A DNA stretch of 64,000 nucleotides from positions 54,803,567 to 54,867,566 of the forward strand of contig CM070713.1 in NCBI GenBank assembly GCA_036346275.1, in the 5' to 3' direction. Source of the DNA: Otatea glauca. Taxonomy: Eukaryota; Streptophyta; Magnoliopsida; Poales; Poaceae. Below, piece by piece: positions 44,100 through 55,790 of the stretch. Below the pieces are notes generated by a model that saw nothing but the letters and a program-made list of their open reading frames with translations, was not told the DNA's origin and ran no database searches. A program made the position numbers and the translations under genes. How positions within the stretch are numbered: position 1 is the stretch's first letter; each line of letters begins with the position of its first letter.

Positions 44100-47000
44100 T
44101 CATCAAAAACTCCTCCCAAAAACCCAGTGAGAAAAAAGGATGGAGAAAAGAGTACATTGCATCCGCATATTGTGTTACACTTGTTGTCTTATTAAAAACC
44201 TTAATATGAGAAAACTTTAAGAAAACTCATTGAGGGAGAAAGAGTGTAGTTTGTAATCTTCTGGATTAGAGTAGTATATTCAAGATCATCCTAAAGGTTA
44301 TGGTTCAAGGATTTACTCCCCATGAACGTTGCATCTCTCTAAGTCACCTCATTTTGATGCCATGAACACATATTTGAAACCTGGATATTGGCAAAGACTA
44401 GTGAATAAATCAGCCAGATTTTCACATAACTTAGTTTGCATGATCTTTACCTTACCATTCTTCTAGAGTTCATGAGGATAGAAAAGTTTAGGCACAACAT
44501 GCTTCATGGTATTGCTCTTAACATAAACCATTTGCATTTGTGCAACACAAGCAGCATTATCTACATAGATAATTATGGAGGTATCGATGGTATTAATGTC
44601 ATATGACTTTTGGATATAGCTAATCACACATCACGCGTCTTGGCCAAAAACATTCACGTGAGACTTCATATAATGCTATTATCTCTGAGTGATTGGCAAT
44701 GGTAGCTACCAAGGTCTGTTTAAAAGACCAATAAGAAATAGTTGTACCACCGTAGAGAAATGCAAAACCAGTCTAAGATTTGGCACTATAGGGATTAGAC
44801 AGGTAGCCAGCATCCGTATATACCGCCATAGTTGAGTCTTGGTCCTTTCATTAAAATAAGTCAATATCTTGAGTGCCTTGGAGATATCTGAGTAAATTCT
44901 TGACACCAATCCAATGTCTTTTGTTTAGAGCTGCATTATGCCTAGCTAGCAAATTTATTGTGAATACAATATCAGGTATGGTGCAATTCGTAAGACACAT
45001 AAATGCTCATATGGCTCTTAAATATAGAACTTCAGTTCCTAAGACTTCCTTATTTTCCATCCTTTGGTATGAATGAGTCTTTATCCATATCAAGAGATCT
45101 TACTACCGTAGGGGTTTTAGCGAATGAGATTTATCCATGTTAATTTTTTTCAATACCTTCTTGGTATAAGTAGACTAGTGTACAAAGATTCCTTCATAGA
45201 AATGCTCTACCTGCAAGCCTAAGAAATATTTAGTTTTACCCAAATCTTTCACCTCAATCTCTATCATAAGGTAAGTACTTGCTTACTTTATGTCCTTCAT
45301 AGTTCCGATGATATTCAGATCATTGACATAGACCGAGATGATACAGAATCCATTCTAGAGCTTCTTTATGAACACATAGGGATAATTATTATTATTAGAG
45401 TAACCCTTCTTCAGGAGAATCTTATTAAGTCGGTTGTACCACATTCTCCCCAACTATTTTAATCCTTATAGCGTCTTCTACAGTTTGACGCTATACATGT
45501 TACGATTGATTTTATTAGGATCCAGAATTTTAACTCCTTTAGTGACTCTCATATAAATATCTGTATCCAGTGACTCATATAAATATGTGCTCACTACATC
45601 CATCAAATGCATTGATAAGTTCATGCTAGATGCCATTGATATCAAATATCGGAACGTTATTCCACTCATTACATGAGAGTAAGTTTCATCGTAATTGATG
45701 CCGAGTCTCTGTGCGAACCCTTGTGCTACAAGCCTTGCTTTATATCTCACCACCTGGTTATTCTCATTTCTCTTCCGGATGAAACCCATTTGTATTCTAC
45801 ACGAAATACTTTAGGAGGTGTTCGGTCAACGGGACTGAATACTTTCCTTTCGTTAAGTGAGTACAACTCTGCCTCAATTGCTTCTCCATTTGACCCAATC
45901 TAAGCGCTTTCGGCACTTTGTCATGGACTTTGGTTCTGGATCCAGATCAAGAGTTTTAGCGACTTATATATGTCGACAATTATAGTCCTTCTTTTATATA
46001 ACACCTAAATCCACATAATTAGTGGATATTTCTTCATTAACCTTTTGCAGCTCCTCGTGATTTCCTATAATGATGAAGTCTGGGTGTCCCAATCCCCCAG
46101 TGTTAGATTATGCACACAAATGCTCGTTAGGGTTACCATTATCAGAATGGATCGCTTTTAGGATTTTCTCATCATCAAGTTGAGCTTCTTCTGCTGTCTT
46201 GGGATTGTTTTCACTTGTTCGGATCTTTGTTTCTATGAATGTCTCCGTGAAATTGAGTCCCGTGTGTCCGGAGGTCTCCCTCTCTTCTTCTCATGAGGGG
46301 TAAGAGTGCATGCAGTATCCTTCTATGGTATTTTCGCTCTTTCTGATGTGTTAACTACAAATTACTCCCTTATGATCAACGAAGGTATTTGGCAAATTAT
46401 TAGCTATTTGTTGCATATTTATTATCCTTCTGACTTCAAGTTCAAATTTTTTAGTACGTGGGTCTAAGGATACGGGGTATACAACACATCCAAATTTTCA
46501 CAAATGAGAAATAATTGGTTATTTCCCACGCACTAACTGTAAGGGGAAATATCATTGTATGCAGTTGGTCTGAGTTGAATTAATACAACAACGTGTAGCT
46601 CTGTGTGGCCTCAACAACTTGTGGGTAGTCTACAATTCTACATGAGTAGTCTAGCAAGAAGCTTTATTCTTCTAATTAATGACTATGTAAGGCAATTTTA
46701 TGTGTGAACATGAGGTAGTGAATGCTCTACATTTATGCCTAGTGCCACAAAATAATCATTTAATGCCTTTGAAGTAAACTCACTAGCATTATCCATTCAG
46801 ATGGGCTTGATCCTTTCATCTGGAAAGGAGGCTCTTAATTTAATAATTTGGACGATTAATTTAGCAAAAGCATGGTTTTGAGTAGATAAGAAATATACAT
46901 AGAACCATCTAGTAAAACATGTATCAGTACCACAAGGCATCTAAAGGGGCTAGACATAGGCCAGATGGGCCCACAAACATCACCTTAAATTCTCAAGGAA

Positions 47001-47600
47001 ACTCAGCGATTCTTCCCTAACTTTCAAAAAATAAGGTCTAGTTATGAGCTTCACTTTAGCACAATCAGGACATAAGAAGTCTTTAGGTCTAGAGAAGTTT
47101 GTAGTTTTTATGACATAGTCAGCAAAATTACTAATGATTTTTCTCATCATATTTAACCTAAGATGACTCAGTTGATCTTGCCAGATCTTAAATGTTTATC
47201 GGTTTTTAAGTATTGTTTTCATCGCAACATAAACTTTAGGTTTTATATAGGTATAGTATAATCCTGAGGAGAAAGAAGGAAGTTTTCAACCACGTATTTC
47301 TGGCACCTGTTAAACTTGGTCATGAGTAGGTATTATGTACCATCCTTATTATATGTCTCCATGTGGAAATCATTCAAATGAATGCCTTTAAAACTTAATA
47401 GAGCATGACTAGACTCAGGATACAAAAGAATATCTTCCATTATTATACGAGTACCCATAGAGAGAACAATGATGGCCATTCTAATGCCAACATTGAGGGC
47501 ATTGCTTCCAGCAATGGTGACAATATTTTTAGTTTTCTTAGTTAATGTCTAAAAATATTTAGTTTCTCTAAGAATTGAATTTATGTTGCAACTGTCTACA
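44100..47600 (-). pseudogene. pol: Degenerate Ty1/copia pol (RNase H, RT, integrase)
   Basis: On the minus strand the best-preserved piece (45789-45478) is RT: MGFIRKRNENNQVVRYKARL then VAQGFAQRLGINYDETYSHV. RNase H remnants near 44340-44700 include DNAACVAQM and ENLADLFT. The palm region shows a YVNDLNIIGTMKD-like piece near 45300. Integrase-like scraps occur about 46700-47150 (a C-rich DCAKVKLITRP piece). A polypurine/leader-like AAAACCCAGTGAGAAAAAAG tract is at 44118. Stops and shifts are so frequent that only short blocks read through, making this one of the older elements here. Confidence 0.7.
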
Positions 47601-47939
47601 AGACATATTTCCCGCTCTGCCATTGAATTATACATTATTCTACATTAAACTATGAAGCAATAAAATAATTGTTGCATAATGAACTTATTATAAAATATAG
47701 AACACAATAAATAAATGAATCAAATATTCTAGGAAATAACAACTTGTTCAACTTTAAATGATAATCGCTTAATAGAAGCGTAGACCAATGTTTATTCAGG
47801 AATTAAAACTAAATTGATAAGGGACTCTTAAGGAGACTAATAAGGAATGTGTGACATCGACTAGCAAACCGAAGGAATATTTAGCGAACCGGTTTAGGTC
47901 TCCATATAATTTGTGGGTATCCTTCTGGGACCCTTCGAG

Positions 47940-48840
47940 CTCTATCCCAAAAGATCATCTTCATCCATAGGAGTATTTCCATATTCGAGAAGGTACTTTT
48001 TAAACTTCTCCGTAGGATCAAAAAATATATCATCACTCTTTTCGACATCTATGTCAACAACAGGTTGAGAGATGAAGTGTGCCTTAACAATATTCCCCTG
48101 GGTCTTCTTGACTTTTTCAGTGGATTGCATGTAAAGGCTCGCCAAGTGCTTCAGAGTGCAGCAGTACGCGACCAATGGCCAGTGCATCCACACCTAAAGC
48201 AGGGTTGTGTAGGGTAAATAGCTTGGCTAAATCTTGCTTTTAGAAACTCCCTGGCACTTTACCTTTACCTCTCCACTGGGGCTTGCCTCTTCCCTTTTAT
48301 ATTCCGCCATTCTTCCATTTTCCCCTTGATGCCTTTGGCCTTTTTTGCGGCCATGGCTATTGTTAGCCTGCTGAGCATTGGCACAGGCTTCGGGCGTTGC
48401 CTATGTCCTATTGGAAAAAATATGATGATTCTTCATCAGGAGTCTATCATTTTTCTTCTAACAAAGTGCAGATAGGTTCAAAGTACTTCTGATACTTAGT
48501 ATGATGGTACTGTTGCTGCAGTGTCCTCATGTTAGGGTAAAAAGTGCACAAGGTCTTGTCTATCATCTCATCATCTGTATCTTTCTGGTTACAGAAACAC
48601 TGTTTGGAGACAAGTTTGTGCACGGCAGAGTTTCCTTCATAGAATTCCATAGTGCTAGTGGGTCCTCCTCCATCAAATACTCGTCCTTTAGGTCCGCATG
48701 GAGACGGTGCCTTAGGAAGTGCAAAGCCGCACACTTGGCAACTTCAGGAAGAGCAGGGACGCAAGCTTCAGGCTGAGTGATAGCAACTCAAGGGATCATG
48801 CTGTCAAGTGGATCTTGGCAACCATTGCCCAGGTCCGGTA
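47940..48840 (-). pseudogene. gag: Degenerate copia gag with a damaged zinc knuckle
   Basis: The minus-strand frame 48734-48447 carries a UBN2-type stretch: NQKDTDDEMIDKTLCTFYPN then MRTLQQQYHHTKYQKYFEPI. Near 48215-48165 the knuckle reads CFRCGCTGHWSRTA, with the last Cys gone. 48193-47942 continues toward protease with an acidic DVEKSDDIFFDPTE segment. This fits copia gag upstream of the pol remnants. Broken. Confidence 0.65.
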
Positions 48841-48849
48841 ATTGCTACC

Positions 48850-50253
48850 ATTTAGGGCTATCTCGACAAATTATCGTTTTTGCGATGTTCAACATATCCT
48901 ATGTTATATTCATGAAAATATGAATTTTATTGCTGGTAAAATCAATATATTGCATGATCACTCTTGAATCAGTAAAGATTGGTCTAAATCTATTAAGTAG
49001 ATATTTCTCAATAATTTCTTAGAGTTTTCTTAGCATTTTTTATATTTTTTGCTAGTTATCGAGAAATTTTTAGAATTACCAAAATAACAAAAAAATTAGC
49101 ATATATAACCATGGAATTATGATAGGAAAAATGAACTAGTGATATGAAGCTTCAAATTTGTGCTAGGTCTAAGGTTCAACAATTTACAGAAGCCCACATA
49201 CCTAAAAATTAAGCTTCTAGGATTTAATTCAATTTTTTAGTTTTAATAAATATTTTTTAGCATTATTGGAGACTTCGAGGCCTAGAATGTAAACTTTCTT
49301 TATATCGATACATTCCTATAATTATGCAGAACTTCAGAATCCTTTTCACAAAACTTCACCGTAGTCACAATATGTTGCGTAATTAATTGAAACTTCAGGG
49401 ATTATAATGCAAAAGTGTTATTTTTCTTTCTTTTCTTTTCTTTCCTTTCCTTCGGCCAAAAACAATAGGCCGTATGCCTAGTGGTCCTTGTGGGCTCCCC
49501 ACCATAGTGGCCCATAAAAGTGCTGGACCAACCGGCCTAGCTAGCTAGGCGAGCTAGGGTTTTAACCCTAAATGCCTGGGGTGGCGTCAATGGAAGCCAA
49601 GCATAGCAAGGGATGTAGATGGCTAGTGCGCAGCACGGTGTGACGGTGCGCGAAGGGCGCGACGCAACACGGCTTGGTGCGTTGCAGGTGTGGCACAAGC
49701 GGCGTCGACATGGTGAGGATGCTGACCGATGGGGGGCATCCGTCAGGGGTACGGTGGCCGGCGATGGCGGTGCCTGGGGGTGCGGTAGCATTAATCGGTG
49801 GCCTCACCTATGGCTATCTAATCTAGAACCCTAATTTGTATTTAATAGATCTAATCTAAGGACCTATTATTAATTAAAAATTAATGAGTAAGATTAATCT
49901 AATAGCATGGGGACTGAAAGGGGGAATCCGGCAACACACCGTTCGGCCTTATGCTTGGACAACCAATTCTTTTCAAAAAAAACATCTACGATCTGAGTTC
50001 CCAACACAACAAGATTCGCTTGGAACTCTATTACATCAATAAACAACTTAACTCTAGAGCGTCTTAAGTTAGATCGAACAATGTCTGGGTACTTCTTGAC
50101 AACGTTAAATCTTCTAGGCTAACAACTTTCCCACTGAATACCATTAAACTGACCATCATTACGCACATACCGCTATCAGGTAAACCATCTACACAGAGTG
50201 AATTATGAGAGAAACATCTGACCATTCATTTATCATAATGTCTTTATTGCAAA
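48850..50253 (-). repeat. Probable leader/5' LTR of the minus-strand copia element (continues at 59711-59760)
   Basis: This is AT-rich DNA with a CT-rich microsatellite (TTCTTTTCTTTTCTTTCC near 49430) and a GC-rich block 49560-49800 whose overlapping ORFs look like composition artefacts. There is no PBS that I can find. The plus-strand copia inserted at 50254. On the far side, 59711-59760 ends ...GGAATCCCAACA, a plausible LTR start (TGTTGGGATTCC on the minus strand). I infer these two pieces were once contiguous. Confidence 0.35.
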
Positions 50254-50634
50254 ACTCGTGAAAGACCATATGGAGGTCTAACGATGTTGTTGATGGGTAT
50301 TTGACTATATTTGAGTAAGGAATATAATTTATTTTTAGAAATTGGATAATTATTGTATATCATTTTGGACATTGCTATATGATGGGTTTCCTTGTTTTGA
50401 TGGTTCCAGGACGACGGTGCTAGGTCTTGGTGAAGCGGAGGATGATCGGGAATAGGCGAGGTGCATCGGAGGTCCAAACGATCGAGGATCGCCGGAGGAT
50501 GATCGGAGATGGAGTCGCTGTGAGACTAGAAGACAAGTGAACAGCTGAGATGCTAACTTGGGGTTGCTCGGATCAAGGAGAACCATTGGATTGCGATTTA
50601 GAGGATAGAGTAGCGGTCAAGTTATCTTGAGTGA

Positions 50635-50766
50635 ATCTCAACCCTTGATGAGGTTTCTAGAGGACCAAGTAGAACTTATCCAAGGGTGGAGGATGACTCA
50701 ATCTCAACCCCTGATGAGGTTACTTTAGGGCCAAGTAGAACTCATCCAAGGGTGGAGGATGACTCA
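50635..50766 (+). repeat. 66-bp tandem duplication upstream of the LTR TATA box
   Basis: Both copies begin ATCTCAACCC and end GGTGGAGGATGACTCA, with a handful of differences. The same duplication is present in the 3' LTR (about 58972-59102), so it predates insertion. Confidence 0.9.
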
Positions 50767-50773
50767 AGAGTAG

Positions 50774-50781
50774 TATAAATA
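50774..50781 (+). promoter_or_regulatory. LTR TATA box (plus-strand copia)
   Basis: TATAAATA in AGTAGTATAAATAGAGG. The 3' LTR counterpart reads AGTAGAATAAATAGAGG, so its TATA is damaged. Confidence 0.6.
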
Positions 50782-51380
50782 GAGGGGGAGAGGTAGCTCT
50801 CCCCTCTTGAAGGTTTTGTGTGCTCCTTTAAGTTTTGCCCACCTTGTTGTGAGGCTTTGTAAACCTTCCTCCCAAGAAATAAAATTTTACTTCCTTACTT
50901 TTCTGAATTTAATTTCAGCATTTACATTATGTCTTAAATTCAGTATTTAAATTCTGCAGTTTAAATTCTTGCAATTTACTTTCCGCACATTTGGATTTGC
51001 CTCCCCTCCTTCTAAATGCTTGTGGATTTTATGCCAAGGATGATTGATTGATTGATGAATCTTTTTCAGATCATATCCTCATCATCTAGGCAATCTTTTG
51101 CAAGAACTCGATCTCTTTGCTTAATCTTTGATAAATCTTTGTAGATCGCGTTTGAGGTTTTTGTTTGTTGTGTTCTTGCTTGCTGTGATAAGTGAGAGAA
51201 TATCCAAGATCATCTTGATCATCATGACCCTACGAGCAAGTTAAAGACCAAGATTTTCTCTATTTTGCTCCTTTGTGTTTGAGTGTTTCAAGTGAGGTTT
51301 TGGTTGGATCCATTTAGTGGGGGGGGGGAAATTTAATTGTGATCATTAACCCCCCTCTGATCGCCACTTTGATCCTTCAA

Positions 51381-51393
51381 TTGGTATCAGAGC
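51381..51393 (+). other. Primer-binding site for initiator tRNA-Met
   Basis: TTGGTATCAGAGC directly follows the 5' LTR, the standard copia PBS. Confidence 0.9.
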
Positions 51394-51435
51394 TCAGTTT
51401 TTCTCTTTTATAGATCATGATCGGTCTCAAGAGCT

Positions 51436-52218
51436 GTGGCGATGGACAAATATTCCACCAAGCCTTTGATTTTTTTTGGAGTTGATTTTCCTTTTTGGAA
51501 ATCGAGAATAGAGTCATACATCACTGCCGAGGGCTTCCTGATTTGGCAGAAGGTGAAACTCCCGTATGAGGTTCACGCCGATGAAAACGTCACGGACGGT
51601 AATTTGGCTGACATTGAGGCGAATGCTAAGGCAAGGAAAATCCTCATACAGGGCCTTAGCTGCAGTGAGTACGACAAGATCTCTCACCTACGATCTGCTC
51701 ACAAAATCTGGGTGACCCTCGATGCTTACCATGAGGGTACCACCCAGATCAAGATCGTGAGACAAAATCAATACAAGCGTGACTACAACAAACTTGAACA
51801 GCACGTTGGTGAGACCCTTGATGAGTGATTTGGTCATTTTACAAGGATTTTGAGCGATCTCCGTGCAGTTGGTTGCACATACCCTGACTTGGAGAACGCT
51901 CGACACTTCTTGACCGCACTCGATCTGCGGGTTTAGGAGATGAAGGTGACCACCACCAAGGACACCACAGACTTATCGACCTTGACTCTTGATGGGCTTT
52001 ACTCCCGGCCCAAGACTCATGAGATTGACGTTGTCTCTCATAAGACAAAGTCGCAGTCGATAGCCTTGGTCACCGATCCCATTGGATCCACTTCTGAGAC
52101 TTTAGTTGGTTTCTCTCTTTCCGCCCTTTGCGAGCTAAGTGATGAACAGCTAGAAAAATTTCTAGAAAGTGAGCTTGCCTTGTTAGCCTGTAAATTTTCT
52201 CATACCTACAAAAGGTGA
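51436..52218 (+). pseudogene. gag: Copia gag (UBN2 domain), two premature stops
   Basis: MAMDKYSTKPLIFFGVDFPF opens 40 bases after the PBS. WKSRIESYITAEGFLIWQ and SHLRSAHKIWVTLDAYHEGT follow, both typical of UBN2 gag. The stop at 51826 and another near 51935 are in frame with continued homology (LENARHFLTALDL, LTLDGLYSRPKTHEIDV). The piece ends near 52215, before any readable zinc knuckle. The structural role is lost in this copy. Confidence 0.8.
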
Positions 52219-52601
52219 GGGAGAGTAAGAGTGGTGGTATGATCACCTGCTCTTGTTCATTTGAGTTTTCGTCCTAGATCTGCTCTTGTTCAGTCTCTAT
52301 GATGTCCTTTTGATATTCCTCTTGTTTCTCCTCGAGGCAGATATCAGCGGCGTGAGGTGTTTCCTGGTAGGAGATTTGGGCAGCCTCAATGGGATGGTTC
52401 AGCCTTTGCATGGTGGCGGGCCAACCCAGTTCCAGCTTACAGATCTTCTCCTAGTGCCGCTACTGGTCTTGTGAGAGTAGAGCGTCATAGAGATGCTAGG
52501 GTCCAGTATTTTTCTCCTATGGCTGGCACTTCAAGGCGTCGTGTGGTTTAGTATTGGATTCCTAGATCTTCTCTTTGTCCCAGTACTGAGTCATCTCTCT
52601 C

Positions 52602-55600
52602 TTGTGTGTTGACCAGGTTCGTAGGATATGGAAGGGAGAGGTATGGATTGTTGACTCTGATTGTTCTGGTCATATGATCGGAGACTTTAGATGGTTCTCC
52701 TCTCTAGTTCGAGAACCCGGTGATGAGTTGATCACTTTTGAGGACGATTCATCAGGTAGAGTCATTACCAAAGGTAACGTCTGTATTAATGATAATTTCA
52801 TTCTTAAAGACGTTGCCTTAGTGAGTAAGCTGCAATAAAATTTGCTTTCTATCTCTCAGCTTATCGATGACTCTTTCAAGGTAAGATTTAAGAGTAGTGC
52901 CTGTAGAATCCTTAATTCATTAGTAAGGTTAGTTTGCGATTTCTAGATTTGAGAGGGTCTTTTGTGCTGATTTTTCTGCTTTTTCTGGAGACACTCTTGG
53001 TTGTTTGATTGCTTCAGAGTCCCGTGATCTCTCCTTCTGGCATAGGATATTAGGTCACATCGGCTTCGACCATTTGACCCAGGTTAGCAACCACGATCTC
53101 ACTCGTTTGTCTAAACTCAAAATGGTCAAAGACTTAGTTTGCTCTCCTTGCCGACATGGCAAGATGGTTGCTGCTTCTCATACTCCAATCACTGTTGTGA
53201 TGATTGATGCACCAAGACAGCTTTTACATATAGACACTGTTAGTCCAGCTAGAGTGCAGTGAGCGGATGGGAAGTGGTATGTTCTTGTCTTTGTTGATGA
53301 TTTTTCGATGTATTCTTGGGTATTTTTTATGGCCTCGAAGGATGAGTCTTTTGCCCATTTTAGGGGTTTGGTCCGTAGGTTGTCGATTGAGCTTCCTGGT
53401 GCTATGCGAGCTATACGTAGTGACAATGGCACGGAGTTCAAGAACTCCTACTTTGAGAGATTTTATGAGGAGTTAGGCTTAGAGCATCAGTTCTCCTCTC
53501 CATACGCCCCTCAGCAAAATTGCGTAGTGGAAAAGAAAAATAGGACCTTGGTCGAGATGACCAGGGCGATGCTAGATGAGTACAGTACTCCTAAGAAGTT
53601 TTGGGCTGAGGCTATAGCTACTACTTGTCATGTGTCTAATCGAGTATTCTTGAGAGCACATTTACATCACACTTCTTATGAGTTGAGATATGGGCGAAAG
53701 CCCAGTGTTTCTCATTTTCGTGTGTTTGGTTGCAAGTGTTTCGTTTTGAAGTCTGGGAACCTAGATAAGTTCAAGTCTCGTTTTTTTTATGGCATTTTTC
53801 TAGGTTACTCGCCTCTTCTCGTAGCTATAGGGTTTGGAGTTGTGAGGCGAATAGGATCATAGAGACCTGTGAGGTGACCTTTGATGAGGCTAGTCTAGGA
53901 ACTAGACCTGACATATCAGGCTCTTCTTCTCTCTTCAAGACCATCTTTGTAGAGGATGAGGATGATGAAGATGACGGTGTTCCACCTAATCCAGTCCCCT
54001 CTACACCTGAGATGCCTCATATTTCTATCTCTGCACCTCAGGGAGACCAGCCCTTATCTTCAGACTCTCCTGCAGCAAGTGACTCTGATCCTACCTCTTT
54101 TGTTCATGAGGTAGAGGTCACTTCTGCTTCTAGACCTCCCGGCCATATTTAGAGGCGTCATCCACCAGATCAGATCATTCGTGATTTGTTTGAGCGAGTC
54201 ACACGCTCAAAATCAGGCTTGTCTAGCTTCTACCTCCACTCAACCTTTGTTGCCTCTTTTGAGCCGAAAGATGTTTCTCATGCATTATCTGATGAGTCTT
54301 GGATTAATGCTATGCATGAGGAACTTAAGTACTTCGAGAGGAACAAGGTATGGTAGCTTGTCGAGCTCTCATCTGGCCATAATGTCATTGGAACCAAGTG
54401 AGTGTTCAAAAACAAGCAGACTGACGATGGGGTTATCATTAGAAATAAGGATATGATAGTTGCACAGGGCTTCACTCAGGTTGACGGTTTTGACTTTGAG
54501 GAGACCTTTTCCCCTGTAGCTAGACTATAGGCTATTAGAATCTTGCTTGCATTTTTGGCATCCAAGGGCTTCAAGCTTTATCAAATGGTTGTCAAGAGTG
54601 CATTTCTCAATGTATATATTGAGGAAGAAGTGTATGTTAGGCAGCCTCTAGGATTCGAGAACCCCAAATACCCAAACCATGTCTTCAAGCTTTCCAAAGC
54701 TTTATATGGACTTAAGTAGGCCCCTGGAGTTTGGTATGAGAGGCTTAAGTCCTATCTTCTTAGTCATGATTTTAAGACGAGTAAAGTAGACAAGATTCTG
54801 TTCATCAGACACCAGGATTCTCATTTTCTTCTCGTCCAAATTTATATGGTTGATATCATCTTTGGTGGCTCATCGCACTCCCTTGTGTCTCAGTTTTCAG
54901 ATGTGATGAGCACAAAGTTCGAGATGAGCATGATGGGCGAGTTGAGCTACTTCCACGGTTTCCAAATCAAGCAGACTCGGGAGGGCATTTTCTTGCATCA
55001 AGGCAAGTACACTCGAGACCTCCTGAGACGCTTTAATATGTCTGATGGGAAGCCGGTGATGACTCCTATGGCCACCACTGCATCCTAGAGCCTGATGAGG
55101 ATGGTGAGCTAATTGATCATAAGGAGTTCAGAAGTATGATCGGCTCCCTCTTTTTACCTCACTACCTCGAGGCCGGACATACATTTTGCTGTATATCTGT
55201 GTACTTGATTTCAGGCTTCTCCTTGTGCCTCTGACTGCCAAGCGGTGAAGCGCATCTTATGGTACCTTCGAGCTACCACTGACTATGGTATTTGGTACTC
55301 TTCCTCTTATTGTCTGTCCCTTAGAGCCTTTTCATATGCAGACTTTGCTGGCTGTAGGATAGATAGGAAGAGTACTTCTGGCACTTGCCAATTCATTGGT
55401 ACTTGTCTTGTCTCTTGATCATTTAGAAAGCAGTCCGGAGTTGCACAGTCCACCGCTGAGGCCGAGTACGTTGCTAACGCTAATTGTTGTAATCAGGTGC
55501 TTTGGATGAGATCGACCTTGCGAGACTTTGAGTTAGACATAGATAGTGTTCCACTTTTCTATGATAACACTTCTTCTATTTACATTGCCAAAAACCCAGT

Positions 55601-55790
55601 GCAGCACTCTAGGGCCAAGCATGTAGACATTAGATATCACTTCCTTAGAGACCATGTAGAGAAAGGTGATATTGTGCTCCAGTTTGTGGAGAGTGACTAC
55701 TAGATTGTCGATATCTTTACCAAGCCTTTAGATAGCTCTATGTTTGTAGCCTTAAGGGGAGAGCTTGGAGTGTTGTGCCCTCACGGCATC
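52602..55790 (+). pseudogene. pol: Copia pol: protease, integrase, RT, RNase H, broken
   Basis: Protease: WIVDSDCSGHMIGDFRWFSS near 52635, where the family D-S-G reads D-S-D. Integrase zinc region: LSFWHRILGHIGFDHLTQ near 53023, then CSPCRHGK. Core: FVDDFSMYSWVFFM near 53290, RSDNGTEFKNSYF near 53415, and QQNCVVEKKNRTLVEM near 53511, where the usual NGVVER reads NCVVEK. RT begins about 54290 with WINAMHEELKYFERN. Its catalytic YVDD reads YMVD near 54845, so one Asp is lost. RNase H: STAEAEYVANANC near 55450, then HVDIRYHFLRDHVEKGDI. At least six frame changes or stops are present. The order protease-integrase-RT confirms Ty1/copia. Confidence 0.85.

Larger units (their letters stand above)
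50259..51379 (+). repeat. 5' LTR of the plus-strand copia element
   Basis: Starts TGAAAGACCATATGG and ends GATCCTTCA. Includes two 66-bp tandem copies (50635-50700 and 50701-50766) immediately upstream of a TATA box (TATAAATA, 50774-50781). A G-run (gggggggg) stands near 51322-51330, as in the sirevirus LTR. Confidence 0.9.

Noticed and set aside
49537..49834. Pro/Ser-rich ORFs on both strands at 49.5-49.8 kb
   Set aside because: GC-rich LTR/leader sequence; no domain and no splice signals.
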